In this document: piece after piece, positions 18,570-30,471 of the stretch
Layout of the letters: every line of letters starts with the position of its first letter
Position numbering within the stretch: the first letter of the stretch is position 1
Origin: Adiantum capillus-veneris
Taxonomy: Eukaryota; Streptophyta; Polypodiopsida; Polypodiales; Pteridaceae
Assembly: GCA_014529385.2 (NCBI GenBank)
Contig: CM043965.1
Span: 66,829,690-66,893,689 of the forward strand
Reading direction: 5' to 3'
Length of the DNA stretch: 64,000 nt
Made by a program: the position numbers and the translations under genes
Notes under the pieces: model-generated
The model's database searches: none
What the model was told of the DNA's origin: nothing
The model's input: the letters and a program-made list of their open reading frames with translations, nothing else

Positions 18570-21500
18570 TTTGGATGATTGGTCAGGATATTGAAGGACT
18601 ATATAGATACATTGACGACAATGAGGTCAATCTTTATAGTTGCTCAGATCCATACCTAGAAGAGATAACGGATTACAAGCTCTTATATGTCTACACATAC
18701 GGAGTCGACTGTCAATGGAGATCTATAGTTGTCGACAAGTATGGACGAGAATACAGAGTTGTAGAAAGCACAAATCCACAAATTGTACTAGAAAGAGGTG
18801 GATATTTGGTCAATGAAGGACCACGAATGCCTCCACCAAACACGAGAATTCCTATAGGAATTCCAAGAAGAGAGCCACCAGGATTCTCTTCAAGAGCGAT
18901 AACAAAAGAAGGATTGGGAGAGTCTCTGGTTAGACTTGTAAACAATCGACGAGTTAGACCATCCCAAGTCCAAAAATGGGTAAACAGAAAATACTCCGGA
19001 GATAAAGATCCGAGAGATCACGTAACGGCTTTTAGAAGAGTAATTAGAGTAGAGGAAGTTTCAGATTTTGCGACACAGTTTGCGGGATTTGGATTGACTT
19101 TAGAAGATGATGCATCTACATGGTTCGACTCGGTGGAAAAATGGGATTTTGAGACCCTAGATGAGTTGTTTGAGGAGTTTATTGAAGAATTCTTGCCAAA
19201 AGGCATTTCTCACAACACGGTCTCGCAAAACCATAGATTCAAACAGAAAGAGGATGAATCAGTACGCAAAGCATCATTACGGCTCTGTCAGAGATATGTT
19301 AAGCTCTGTCCGAGAGCAAAATTACCTACGCAAGCATGAATGATGTTGATCTTTATCCAGGGAATGAGAGATGTGGGCCTTCAGAAGGATCTGCATATGA
19401 TAAGGAGGATGACGCTAAACGAGTTGATCAAAGAAGCTCTTTATCTAGTGGATAACTGTGAGGCATACAAAGAAAAGGACTTAAAGAGTCAAGGAGATGA
19501 CACATCCTCTCAGCACACTGTTTCACAGATAAGTGAGTCCATTGCCAAGCCAATGGCACCTATTGATCAAGAAAAGCTTATCGACGACTTGGTCAAGAGG
19601 TTGATTCCTCTTGTAAGGTCTGATTAGGGAGAGCCGAAGTGGTGTGAAATTGAGAGAAAATGGACGAACCATACGGAGAAAGAGTGCTATTATAGCGTGG
19701 AAAATGCTAGGGAGAGGTATGTACAGCCTGTTCCATAAGCACCTACTCCACCTAGATACATTACGGGGAATGCGCCAGGACCAGTAGGAGTTTTAAGGCC
19801 ACAGCCACAGCTTGTCTTAGGACAACAACCTCCGCTGCCAGGTGCTAGAATGCAGGTAGACATGAGATACATTCCAATGATGGAAGCATCAAATAAACCA
19901 ACGCCAGTACCAGCTACAATGTGGTATAGCAACCAAAGTGAGTACTACCCTTCGGAGCAACAAAATGTGAGAGAAACACATGGAGTGGTGAGGCCGGTAC
20001 AACCTCCACCTCCTGGGTTTCAGTCGAAAGAAAGAAGGTATGAAATGGACGAAAGGACATTGCGATTCATTGCAAATAGCGGCTTATCTAGGTCAAAGCT
20101 TGCTTATAGCCAAGAGGAAATGCTAACAGAATCTCCTCAACCAGAGACAGATTGTCACAAAAGTCGTGACAACCACTTGGTCAAACAATATCCTCATACG
20201 GAGATCATTGAAGTAAATGCCTATTGTCTTGAGTGTGGCATCACTCACTTGATCCTCGATTGCTCGAAAAAACCAAACCAAATCAAGAAAATCACGACAA
20301 ATGTATCAAGGATTGTTCAGCTACCTAGTAGCTCAGAAAATCAAAATGTCGTACCAGTTCAAGTGGTTACGAGAGCACAAGCTCAAAAGAAAGCTGATGA
20401 GAATCTAGAGACAAAGAACACGAAAAGTGACACGAGTCCAAAGACAGATGATGGACCAAAGACAGACGCACCTAGTCAGAAAACCAAGAGCAAATGAAAT
20501 AGTTGGAAGGCTAGAAAGACTAGGATGAAAGCACGCAGGGAACGAGAGAAAAAATCCCTAGCTGAGAATCTTACCAAAGTTGAGGAGAAGATAAAACAAC
20601 GTGAGGAAAAGGAGGCACCTTCTCTTACACAGATGGTTAAACCTCTGGAAAAACCATCCACGGATGAGAAACCGAGAAGTGCTAGTTTAGGAGGATCTGT
20701 GTTGGCAGAGAAGGTTAATGAGATATTAGATACCCTCTTAAAAGCCTATGATGTGAGGCTCAAAAACAACTAAACCCAAGAACACAGGTGGATGACATAT
20801 CCCTATGCGGAACTAGAAAAGCAAAAATTTGAAATGTGCCAGAAAATGATTCAAACAGCCCAAGCTTTACTAGAACCACCAGTTGCAAAACCTGAGGATG
20901 TGATCCGTGTCATGCCTACACAAGTAATCCCACCAAACCAGGAACTAAAAGAGCCAGATTCTAGTCATGAGCACAGACCAAACCTCAAAGACCCAACATT
21001 AGAACCAAGGATAGTACTGAATACCATGGATAACTCTTCCGAGGGATTTCACCAAGCTATACCTGAGGATTGTAAAGAGATAGATGGTCTTGACGAATTG
21101 TGGAAACAAGTCAGAGAGGCCAATGAAACCGATGACCTAAGAAGACGAGTAGACAAGACTGGTGATGAACGAGGAGTGTTTCTACCACCAATAGAGGAAT
21201 TTGAGACTAGATCTCAAATGAATCTAGAAGTGAGATCGTATTGGGGCAAAAAAGGATCTGTACAATCTATGGATAGTCAACCCCATTCGCTAAGAACACT
21301 ACCGTCCTACATGGGAGAGTACGAGACCAAGTCAGATGTGGTTGCAGTCCCATCACAGAGACTGTCTCCCAACAAGGCCATCGATTCAAAGGGGCTAGTA
21401 GATATTCTATCTACCCCAGTCACCTGTACAATAATGTTAGCCGAGTTGCTCAGAATAAGACCAAACATGTGGGCTAATGTGGGTAAATGTCTAGAGAAAT

Positions 21501-23401
21501 TTGGTGTAAAAACCCCAATGACTCAAATCGAGGTAGGCATCAAAGAGCTTGAAATGCCTCAACTAAATACTAGGCCATTGCCATTAAACAAGGTAGGCGA
21601 GTATTACGAGGGAGAAGATGGAAACACCACCCTTCCTATGGAATTCAATGGCGTAAAAACCATGGCAATCCTTGACAGTGGAGCTGGTGTGGCCATTGCA
21701 ACCAAAGAGTTTTGGAAAAAATGGGAAAAACCTGCCTTGATATCTACACGAATGACCCTGCAGCTTGCAGATGGACACAAGGAAAAGCCCCTAGGACTGC
21801 TAGAAAAAGTACTTCTTACTTCTTGTGGCATTGAATATGAACACACTTTTGTTGTTGTTGACTTTGGCAAGAAGAACAACTATGACATCATTCTAGGAAG
21901 ACCATTCATGCGACAATTGAAAATGGTCCAAGATTGGGGTTATGACCATATATACTTGAGACATATGGAAACCATAACAAAGATAAACTTGAGGGACCAT
22001 AGCTATAGGGATGTGACGAGAACACCGGTTGAGGAGTTTGATTCCGCCACAGTTGCAGGATCAGAACTTCTAGCTTGGTTAGGTAAGCCTAAAGAACTGT
22101 GGATGTGTGGAGTTTCACAATGTGGTAGCTTGAAACTTGAGGAATGTATCCTAGAGCATGTTATAGAGGATATGGACTATATCCCAGAACCATTTCTTGA
22201 AGAAGAGTTAGAGCCTTTTGGATGGAAACACATCTTGGCTACTCTGGACGTGTGCGCCGTGAAGGATGCTCCCACAACAAAGTTTTGTGATGAAAATGGC
22301 TATGATGTGGTTCCTTATTTTGCAGTGAGTGTAATCCAAAAAAACAAAGAGATCCAGACATCAACAAGCTCTTGAAATAAGGAGCAAACAAAGAAATGTG
22401 GAGAATCAAAAGATGAAGAAGACGAAAAGTTCTATCAAAAGATGAAGAAGACGACAAGTTCTATGACTATGCTTCAAGAAGATCAACGACCCGGGAATCA
22501 ATGTCATCGCTACACGAATAAAGTGCATCAAAAGTGGATTCCAAAGTCCTCGGTGAAAACACAACCACCACAAGCATCCTCATACATGGCTCCTAATAAG
22601 GATGCAAAGGCTCAGCTAGGAGGACTACGACCAGAGCAACGAGCTAACAATGCTCTAATCAATGGGCTAGAAAAGTCCTCCAAGAAACTACCACCCACGA
22701 GCAAACAGACAGTAACTTTCCACTACCAGCCAAAAAATCAAGGGAAAGTACAAGAAGTCAAGCTTGCTGAGGATAGTAGCGATAGGGATGAATCTTACGA
22801 CATCCCCTATCATCAACTCAGGCCATCACTATCACCAACCCCTTCAGCAACAACAACCATTGAGACAGGTCCAAAGAACAGGACAACAAGTCAAAGCCAA
22901 AAAGCTCGACAAATCTGGATACCAAAAAGACAGATCGGCCAAAAACAGATATGGATCAAGAAGACAAAGATCTCTAATGACAAATCACAAGATCCAACAC
23001 CAAAACAAAAACAAGGAAAGCGTGCACAAACGGGTAAGAATATCACAAAGTCGTAAGCATTCACAACTCAGGTTTGGGCTCCAAAGAAGTTGATTCAAGC
23101 ACAAAAAAGTCAGGAATTCATTTGGATTCCAATACAACCAAAGTATCAACTTTCAAAGCCTGAATCCCGTCACCAACCACGCGTACAAGGGCTAAAGCAA
23201 AGACCACTGTTGACTCACACAACAAAAAGGTGGATCCCAAAGAAGTCTCTTCAAACAAAAACGAAGCACAGTCAAGTATGGGTTCCCAAATGAGAGCCAG
23301 CAACAAAATAGCCAATAAACGCAAAGAAATGGGTCCCAAAGAAGAACAACAAAACTGCTGTCAGCGCATCGCCGCTTGAATTCTTACAATTCTTCCTATG
23401 A
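18570..23401 (+). pseudogene. P1 gag-protease polyprotein, main part
   Basis: It continues the 40 codons at 9255-9375. The whole stretch to TGA 23399 keeps one frame, giving about 1,650 codons. Order: N-terminal arm; gag domain (GDKDPRDHVTAF to TWFDSVEKW and beyond, about 19010-19330); degraded WCEIERKWTNHTEKEC; knuckle CLECGITHLILDC (about 20230); Lys/Glu-rich coiled region (20520-20770); helical LVDILSTPVTCTIMLAELL; retropepsin AILDSGAGVAIAT (about 21664-21702) with DIILGRPFM; then a basic tail with eight W-motifs (22530-23341). Nine in-frame stops (19337, 19625, 19736, 20495, 20771, 22373, 23054, 23291, 23309) and no frameshift interrupt it. RT, RNase H and integrase are absent. Confidence 0.8.
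22530..23341 (+). repeat. Eight spaced W-[IVA]-x-K motifs in P1 tail
   Basis: In frame order the tail carries KWIPK, IWIPK, IWIKK, VWAPK, IWIPIQPK, RWIPK, VWVPK and KWVPK. Gln/Lys/Ser-rich linkers of very unequal length separate them. M1 and M2 have four each at the equivalent place. Similar KxWVPK strings are known to me from the linker of some plant Ty1/copia polyproteins, but I know of no assigned function. Confidence 0.75.
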
Positions 23402-25154
23402 TTACAGTACAATTAGAAGAGAGCAAGTCGCTTCAATCAAGCAACGATACAGGAGCTTCAAAGACCATTACATTTCTTAGAATAGGAAGCCTCGCCAACA
23501 AATGCCAATAAGCAAATTGTTTATACCCACATCTTGCACAACATAAATCTTTTCCATGCATTGACTGTGTATGCATAATAGGGCTACATTACAAGGCCTG
23601 CATAGGCACAACTTTTAATTGCCCAAGCACAACACATACCCTTTGCGATACCCTGTCGTAAAGGATGACTCCAAATAGGAAGGGGGGAGGCATTCTGAAT
23701 GCGGACCTAATATTATGACTATTAGAGGGCAATGTTTTGTGAGATGCATTGAATTTTTGCGTTTTATTGTGATAATTTTTTGACGAAATTTAGAGTATAT
23801 GCCCTCATAGTAGTGTTATAGAGGAGTGTGGGGACAAAATCCATATATGAGCCCCTAGGGACATGTGTATAGTGTACATAGCATTTAGATTTCTATTTGA
23901 ATGATTTTTCTTTTGTTGAGTTGTTTTAAGATTTTCTTTGTTTATTATTAAAAATAAATAAAAAATCCATAATCCACATGAAGAAAAGACTGACGAGAGG
24001 CCTGAGCACTACAAAGAGAAGAAGGTACAGGGAAACGATGAAACTTCACGAAGTATGTCTCAGCAGCCACTACAACAGCCGAAGAACTTGTCACAAAGCA
24101 GTGTCAACAGGCAACTGACAAGTCATAAAAGTTAGAGTCGAGTAGCTAAGACACAAAATGAGTGAGGTGTTAGTCCCAAAGCTTCAAGTAATATTCTCTG
24201 TGGTCTGAGCGTCTTAGCTATTCTAGGTACTGCTCAAGCTGGAAGAGTTGAGCATATTTACGTTGTGTCGCTCATGCTGGTATAGGTGAGCAAAAGAGTC
24301 GAAGTCTAAGTACTTAAGTTTGGTGAAGTAAAGGAGAAGGTCTAAAAGACACTCACATACTGAGCACAGTGAGATACGAGTGGAGAAACTTCTACATCGA
24401 AAATCCTTCTTGGAAAGGTGGAAGCTATTGAGACATCTTTTGATGTCACATGTGCTACATTTATTCCTCGAAACACCCATCATCTCCTTCTTTCACATTG
24501 CATGCTTTTGTTGACAAATTTCTCATATGCATATAGAGTGTCCCATAATTGGCACTTGCATCAGGCACTCTTTCCGTGTTTCACCCAAGCACTCACCTTT
24601 CATGAACATGTACTTCACGTTCAACTGCTCAACTCCAATAAGAGCGTATACCAAAGGCATTTTTTTCCCACCGGGTTTTTTCCCTTTGGTCATCCAGGTT
24701 TTAGACCCTAATCTAAAGACATCTATCACCATCCTCTTGTACATATTCCTTCTACATCAACAATAAGGAAATGCTACTCAAATCAATTGACAAATGAATT
24801 GGAGCACCAATTTCAAATCATAGCATACTTCTCCTCAATGGCGAGTCGAAGAATGGCCTACAATGACAAAGCTGCAGACAACACTAACAACATGATTGCA
24901 CAGGAACAAAGAAGTCCCCAATGAAGAAGAGCAGACATAAAAGTAATCAGAGGATCTCAAAAGATGAATGGTTATGATGATAGATGTCCGCTCTAACGGA
25001 TCATAGTTCTTGTTGTGGTTCGACAAAGATACAAGCAGTGCAACAGATGAAGCCAAAACAACAGCAAAATGTTGACCGCTGGGTCAACAACACAACATAA
25101 CTCAAGAACAAAGAAGTCCTCAATGACAAAGAGCACACATAAGGGTAATCAAAG
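23402..25154 (+). other. P1 3' non-coding region with internal polypurine tract
   Basis: AGGAAGGGGGGAGG at 23677-23690 is an internal PPT-like tract matching those after the M1 and M2 ORFs. Beyond it are only short frames on both strands. A minus-strand stretch at 24744-24523 (KTWMTKGKKPGGKKMP) is open for 73 codons, but I do not recognise it. The right end holds a duplicated segment and an LTR tip, then the helicase fragment. Confidence 0.5.

Positions 25155-25171
<17 letters not shown>
24903..25171 (+). repeat. Imperfect 64 bp direct repeat around a 35 bp P1 LTR tip
   Basis: 24903-24966 (AACAAAGAAGTCCCCAATGA onward) recurs with changes at 25107-25171. Directly before the second copy, 25071-25106 is the first ~35 bases of the P1 LTR (TGTTGACCGCTGGGTCAACA onward). 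The LTR tip is out of place: the true 3' LTR starts at 30953. The arrangement looks like a template switch during reverse transcription. Confidence 0.75.
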
Positions 25172-25512
<341 letters not shown>

Positions 25513-25549
25513 AATCCCCCCTGGAGTGATGCGGTGAACGAGAGCTGGC

Positions 25550-26430
25550 ACATGAGTAAAGGGAAGTGCCATGCCCTGAGGACAGGATCAGTCCACAAAG
25601 GGGAGTAAGCCCAAAGCTTTGCGGAAAGCTTCAAGCTTCTCACGAGACAATGCCTTTGTGAAAGATCTGCAAGGTTGTCCTGTGTTGGCACATAAGCCAA
25701 GCTGATCTCTCCTGCTGAGAGCCTCTCCCTGACATAGTGGTAATGCACCTCAATGTGCTTTGTGCGAGCATGAAAAACTGGGTTCCTCGCAACTGCCAAT
25801 GCGCTCTGACTGTCAGTGTGGATAGTGTTGGCAGTGTCCTGTCCAACACCCAAGTCAGCCATAAGGCGTCTGAGCCATACACACTCAACCGTAGCTGTGA
25901 AGACTGCCCTGTACTCAGCCTCACAACTCGAAGTGGCCACAGTAGGTTGCTTCTTGCTCAACCATGATATACATGAACTGCCAAGCATGAAACAAAAACC
26001 ACTTGTGGACACTCGCGTGTCAAAACAACCAGCCCAATCTGAGTCCGAAAAAGCATGTAAGTCTGGCGGCAATGATCCCCCCTTGGGATAAAACAAGCCA
26101 AGATGTAAAGTGCCACTAAGGTAGCGGAAAATCCTCTTGACAGCCTGCCAATGCTTAGACCCTGGGCTATGCATAAAATCTGCTGACCTGCGAGACTGCA
26201 AACTGAATATCTGGCCTCGTGTTGCATACATAAATGAGGCAGCCAACAGCAGTTTGGTAAAGAGTGACATCAGCAGGATCGCCAGCATCATGTAGACTCA
26301 ACTTCAAACCTGTTTCCATGGAGTGGCAATAGGTTTGCAATCCTCAAGTCCAAACTTACATAGCAATGTCTCTATGTAACTTTTTTTTCTGACACAAGGC
26401 AAATTCCACCATCACACTGCTTAAACTGCT
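25550..26430 (-). pseudogene. C pol 3' end: RT C-terminus and RNase H, frameshifted
   Basis: The frame from 26291 on the minus strand holds the copia RNase H: DSDWAGCFDTRVSTSGFCF, SWLSKKQPTVATSSCEAEYRA, then HTDSQSALAVARNP and HIEVHYHYVRE. Between 26430 and 26150, where RT should read DLG..LHHYLG and then GLEDCKP..TPMETG, several one-base indels (some at A/T runs) break the link with the long upstream ORF. The element can no longer make a full pol. Confidence 0.85.
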
Positions 26431-29400
26431 ATACCAAGTAATGATGCAACAGCCCAAATCTTTCACTTGGAAAGTAGCATTCAAATCAGCCTTAAATTCA
26501 GCAATATGTCTCTCATTTGGTCCAGTGATCAGCAAATCATCAACATAAAGAACCACAATGAGAAATACATCATCCTCACGCTTTACATACAATGTGCTTT
26601 CTGTTGGACTGTTACGAAAGCCTCGTTTAACCAAATGAGTGTCAGCTTTCTCATACCAAGCACGAGGAGATTGCTTCAACCCATACAAAGCCTTCTTACA
26701 TTTGCACACTTTGTCCTCTTGTCCTTTTATGACAAAACCGCGAGGCTGCGTTACATAAACTTCCTCAAATATGTCACCATTCAAGAAAGCAGTAACAATG
26801 TCTGATTGATGTACATCCCAACCAAAATGAGCTGCCAATGCACATAGAAAACGCACAGTAGTCATACGACAAGTGGGAGCAAAAGTCTCTTCATAATCTA
26901 TGCCTTTTTGTTGTGCATAACCCTTTGCAACAAGTCGAGCCTTATGGCGATCGATCTCACCATCCGGCTTGCGTTTCAACTTGTAAACCCACTTCGTACC
27001 AATGGCCTTTTTGCCAGGAGGCAAATCACATAAAGTCCATGTGTCATTCTCTATAAGTGCATCATATTCTGATTTCATGGCAGCAATCCAATTTTCTGAA
27101 TTCTGTGCTTCATCAAAAGACAGAGGCTCCTCAACATCATGTAAACTAGACACAGCCAAAGCATAACAATCTGATGCATAAGATGCATGGCGAGAGCCTG
27201 AACGAGTACGACTAGATAAAGGTGCATCCAATTTACTGTCACGCAAAGTGTGCACCAGCCATTTTGGCATACCTCTAGCCTGCTCATTTTCAGCCCTTTC
27301 CTCATCAAGTACATCATGTACATCTGCATCAGTAATAGGCTGTTCTAAAACATTTTCAGAAACCCCCATAGGCTGTACATTTGCCTCATTGGAACTTACA
27401 TTCGTATTTCCACCACTGAAAAGAGGCAACAAAGTGTCATAAATGTCCTGTGAGCTTACATTACTGTCTCTAGTACATGACAGCAAGGGTTGAACAGAAT
27501 CTTCCACAAACACTACATCCCGTGAAACCAAAATACGTTTTGTTTGCGGATGATACAACCTGTAACCTTTGCTTTCAGCACTATAACCAACAAAAATACA
27601 TTTGACAGCCTTATCATCCAATTTTCTGCGCTGCACTTGTGGCACCAAAGCATATGCCAAACAGCCAAAAACACGCATGTGCTCAATAGAAGGTTTTCTA
27701 TCATGCCATGCTTCATATGGAGTAATAGACTGCAAAGCTTTCGTAGGACACCTGTTAAGTACATAAGTGGCACACATGATGGCCTCAAGCCAAAAAGAAT
27801 GCGGCAAAGCTTGACTTTTGACCATACATCGTGCCATTTCCGTTAGTGACCTGTTTTTCCTCTCAGCAACACCATTTTGCTGAGGTGTATAAGGCACTGT
27901 ACATTGGTGTTTTATCCCACGACTAGCCAGAAATGCATTAAATTCATGAGACATATACTCCCCCCCTCGATCGGAACGGAGGGTGCCCATAGTACATTTT
28001 GAGACATTTTCAGCCATAGCCAAAAATTGTTTGAAGCACATAAAAACTTCGGACTTCGCTTTAAGCGGAAATACCCACGCATGCCTGGAGTAATCATCAA
28101 TGAAAGTCACGAAGTACAGGTAATTGCCCAAGGACGGAGTTTGCATGGGCCCACAAACGTCACTATGCACAAGCTGCAACCTGCATGTGGCCCTAACTGA
28201 ACCATCCTTTGGAAACTTAGAACGCTGCATTTTACCCAGAATACAGCCTTCACAAACATGTTTGATAGGTGCTTCAAGAGGCGGCAAAGAAGCAACCATA
28301 TCAGATTTCTGCAAACGCAGCAAACTGGCAAAATTCAGATGACCAAAACGTGCATGCCAAAGTTTTGCATCTGAAATAGCCCTTGAATCTGCAACAGCAT
28401 TTGCAAAATTTTGTCCACACTTGTCATACAAAGTGAGCTTATACAGCCCACGGCACAAAAGCCCAGATGCAACAATTTCATCACCAAAACTGAGATCATG
28501 AACTGTACATCTGTCATCCACAAATTTGACTACAAGTCCAAGTCTAGCAAGTGCGGATACAGACAATAGATTCTTCTTGATCCCAGGTACATAAAGTGCA
28601 TCAACAAGTGTGAAGGAACTGCCATTAGCAGCAGTGAGCACAATCTTTCCAACTCCCTGAACTGGATAAGAGGCGTTGTTGGCACAAGTGACTGAATTCC
28701 CATGAGGGACAGACTCGAGAGAGGTAAACAATTCACGATGTGAGGTAATGTGCTTTGTAGCACCACTGTCGAAATACCACACATGTGAATCTGCAGCAAC
28801 TGACAAGCATGCATCATGGACAGCAGGATTGTAAGTGCACTCTGCGCTAAAAGCCCATTCTGCATCAACATCAGCATCACAATCTCCTTTCACAGAAGAC
28901 TCAACAATGGCTGCATTTGTAGTGGAACCAGCATTTGCAGTGGAACCACCCTCTTTCTTCTTAGCCTCTTTGGCCTTCAACTTAGGACACGACTTGATCA
29001 AGTGATCATTGGCTTTACAATAATGGCAACGCATCTTCTTTTTGCCCTTATCACCAGAATTGCCAGACGAAGTGCTGCCAGCAGAAGCATTAGGAACAGA
29101 ATTTTTGCCACTCGCAGCAGAACCATAAGAAGTGGCTGCATTACTGTTACCACCCTTTCTTTGAGAAGCAATAAAAGCCTGTTCAACTGTACGCTGCCTA
29201 GTCCTGTTTTTTCTAGAAAGTGACTCTTGCAACAGCAATGTGCATAATGCATCAAACTTGACAACTTCAGGATTTCCTTGGGTCATCAGTCTCCAAGTAC
29301 TAGCAAAAGTCTGGTAGGAATCTGGTAAGGCATCAAGAACAGTCTGCACAAGGGAACTGTCAGAAATGACTTCACCTGCAGAAATGAGTTGCTCATTGAT

Positions 29401-29937
29401 ATCCTTGACACTAGCAAGGAAAGTGTCCATATCATCTTCCTCATGCATAATCTTCGACTCTAGCTCTTTACGCAGCAAAGCAATTTTAGCCTCATTGCGG
29501 CTTGCATAAAGACCTGCTAGAATATCCCAAGCCTGTTTTGCAGATTTTGCTGAACGGATGTGAGGAATAATGGTGCGCTTCACAGACAACGCAATCAATG
29601 CATGAGCCTGCGCATCCTTAACATCCCAACGAGCTTGTTCTGCTGTAGGCAAAACAACTCTAACAGCTGCAATCCTTGCAGCAAGACCTGCAACATCCTC
29701 AATATCGCCTACATCTTCAGAACCAGGACGTACATCAATGCCCTGCACAATGTTCCAGACACCTTTTGACACAAGAACGTGTTGCATCATATAAGCCCAC
29801 ATAGGGTAGTTGTCCCCATCCAACCTGTCCTCAGCAGCAAACATCTTGAACACATCTGTGTTGTTGTTGTCAGCCATGGTAAATGCTGCACCTGATGTGA
29901 AAACTGCCCGAAAATAGGAGAAATGGAGCGGGAACAA
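26356..29937 (-). CDS. C gag-pol ORF: gag, protease, integrase, most of RT
   Basis: This frame has 1,193 codons. Order: copia gag domain, from MADNNNTDVFKMFAAEDRLD at codon 21 (likely true start, 29877); CCHC knuckle CHYCKANDHLIKSC; protease WYFDSGATKHIT; GAG-pre-integrase HARFGHLN; integrase with HSDVCGPM, LRSDRGGEY and PQQNGVAERKNR (D, D, E); RT with VYKLKRKPDGEIDRHKARLV and VVLYVDDLLITG (YVDD). The last codons after DLG are out of frame. I do not assign a copia lineage with confidence. Confidence 0.92.
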   Translation of the reverse strand: MFPLHFSYFRAVFTSGAAFTMADNNNTDVFKMFAAEDRLDGDNYPMWAYMMQHVLVSKGVWNIVQGIDVRPGSEDVGDIEDVAGLAARIAAVRVVLPTAEQARWDVKDAQAHALIALSVKRTIIPHIRSAKSAKQAWDILAGLYASRNEAKIALLRKELESKIMHEEDDMDTFLASVKDINEQLISAGEVISDSSLVQTVLDALPDSYQTFASTWRLMTQGNPEVVKFDALCTLLLQESLSRKNRTRQRTVEQAFIASQRKGGNSNAATSYGSAASGKNSVPNASAGSTSSGNSGDKGKKKMRCHYCKANDHLIKSCPKLKAKEAKKKEGGSTANAGSTTNAAIVESSVKGDCDADVDAEWAFSAECTYNPAVHDACLSVAADSHVWYFDSGATKHITSHRELFTSLESVPHGNSVTCANNASYPVQGVGKIVLTAANGSSFTLVDALYVPGIKKNLLSVSALARLGLVVKFVDDRCTVHDLSFGDEIVASGLLCRGLYKLTLYDKCGQNFANAVADSRAISDAKLWHARFGHLNFASLLRLQKSDMVASLPPLEAPIKHVCEGCILGKMQRSKFPKDGSVRATCRLQLVHSDVCGPMQTPSLGNYLYFVTFIDDYSRHAWVFPLKAKSEVFMCFKQFLAMAENVSKCTMGTLRSDRGGEYMSHEFNAFLASRGIKHQCTVPYTPQQNGVAERKNRSLTEMARCMVKSQALPHSFWLEAIMCATYVLNRCPTKALQSITPYEAWHDRKPSIEHMRVFGCLAYALVPQVQRRKLDDKAVKCIFVGYSAESKGYRLYHPQTKRILVSRDVVFVEDSVQPLLSCTRDSNVSSQDIYDTLLPLFSGGNTNVSSNEANVQPMGVSENVLEQPITDADVHDVLDEERAENEQARGMPKWLVHTLRDSKLDAPLSSRTRSGSRHASYASDCYALAVSSLHDVEEPLSFDEAQNSENWIAAMKSEYDALIENDTWTLCDLPPGKKAIGTKWVYKLKRKPDGEIDRHKARLVAKGYAQQKGIDYEETFAPTCRMTTVRFLCALAAHFGWDVHQSDIVTAFLNGDIFEEVYVTQPRGFVIKGQEDKVCKCKKALYGLKQSPRAWYEKADTHLVKRGFRNSPTESTLYVKREDDVFLIVVLYVDDLLITGPNERHIAEFKADLNATFQVKDLGCCIITWYSSLSSVMVEFALCQKKKLHRDIAM

Positions 29938-30225
29938 CTTGTGCTATATAGCACAAACCGTAGAAGACTATAAGGCACCTGTTATGCAGAAAACGGCACT
30001 GACAGAAAATCTGCACAAAATGACGAAATAACCTGTGCAGTACTGCCCGTAGTGGAAACGGAGGCCGAAATGAGCCCAAATCAAAATTCTGAGCAGACCG
30101 AGCTCTTCGAGCTCACCCAAAATATTTGTCGACCTGCGAACGCTTGCCAAAGCTCACTGAAATCGGAGAAAGTGAGCAGGCGTGTGCTGGAGTAGCTGGC
30201 GACTAAGCCCGGGAGGACGTGACCT

Positions 30226-30237
30226 GCTCTGATACCA
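30226..30237 (-). other. C primer-binding site, initiator-Met tRNA
   Basis: The minus strand reads TGGTATCAGAGC, the classic plant tRNA-iMet primer site, two bases inside the 5' LTR. Confidence 0.9.
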
Positions 30238-30239
30238 AT

Positions 30240-30466
30240 TGTTAGAATTAGGGTTGCAGAGAAACACACACAGCTTGGAGAAGACGAAGGAAGCTCAAGG
30301 CACACAATAGAGAGTGTATTCCTTAGTGTGCAATGGAAAGATAGATAGCCCTAGAGTGATGGGCGTATATACAATGCACGGGGGAAAAAACCTCCTAAAG
30401 AGGGAAAAAATGCCCCGGCGGTCCTAGTGTGTTCACACACATCACTACCACATGTATATGGTAACA
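30240..30466 (-). repeat. C 5' LTR
   Basis: This 227 bp LTR is the pair of 25286-25512. Its outer end borders TSD TAAAG. Confidence 0.93.
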
Positions 30467-30471
30467 TAAAG

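Noticed and set aside
24523-24744. Minus-strand 73-codon frame with KTWMTKGKKPGGKKMP as a second captured gene
   Set aside because: No family recognised and no neighbouring open sequence; kept only as a note in the non-coding region.
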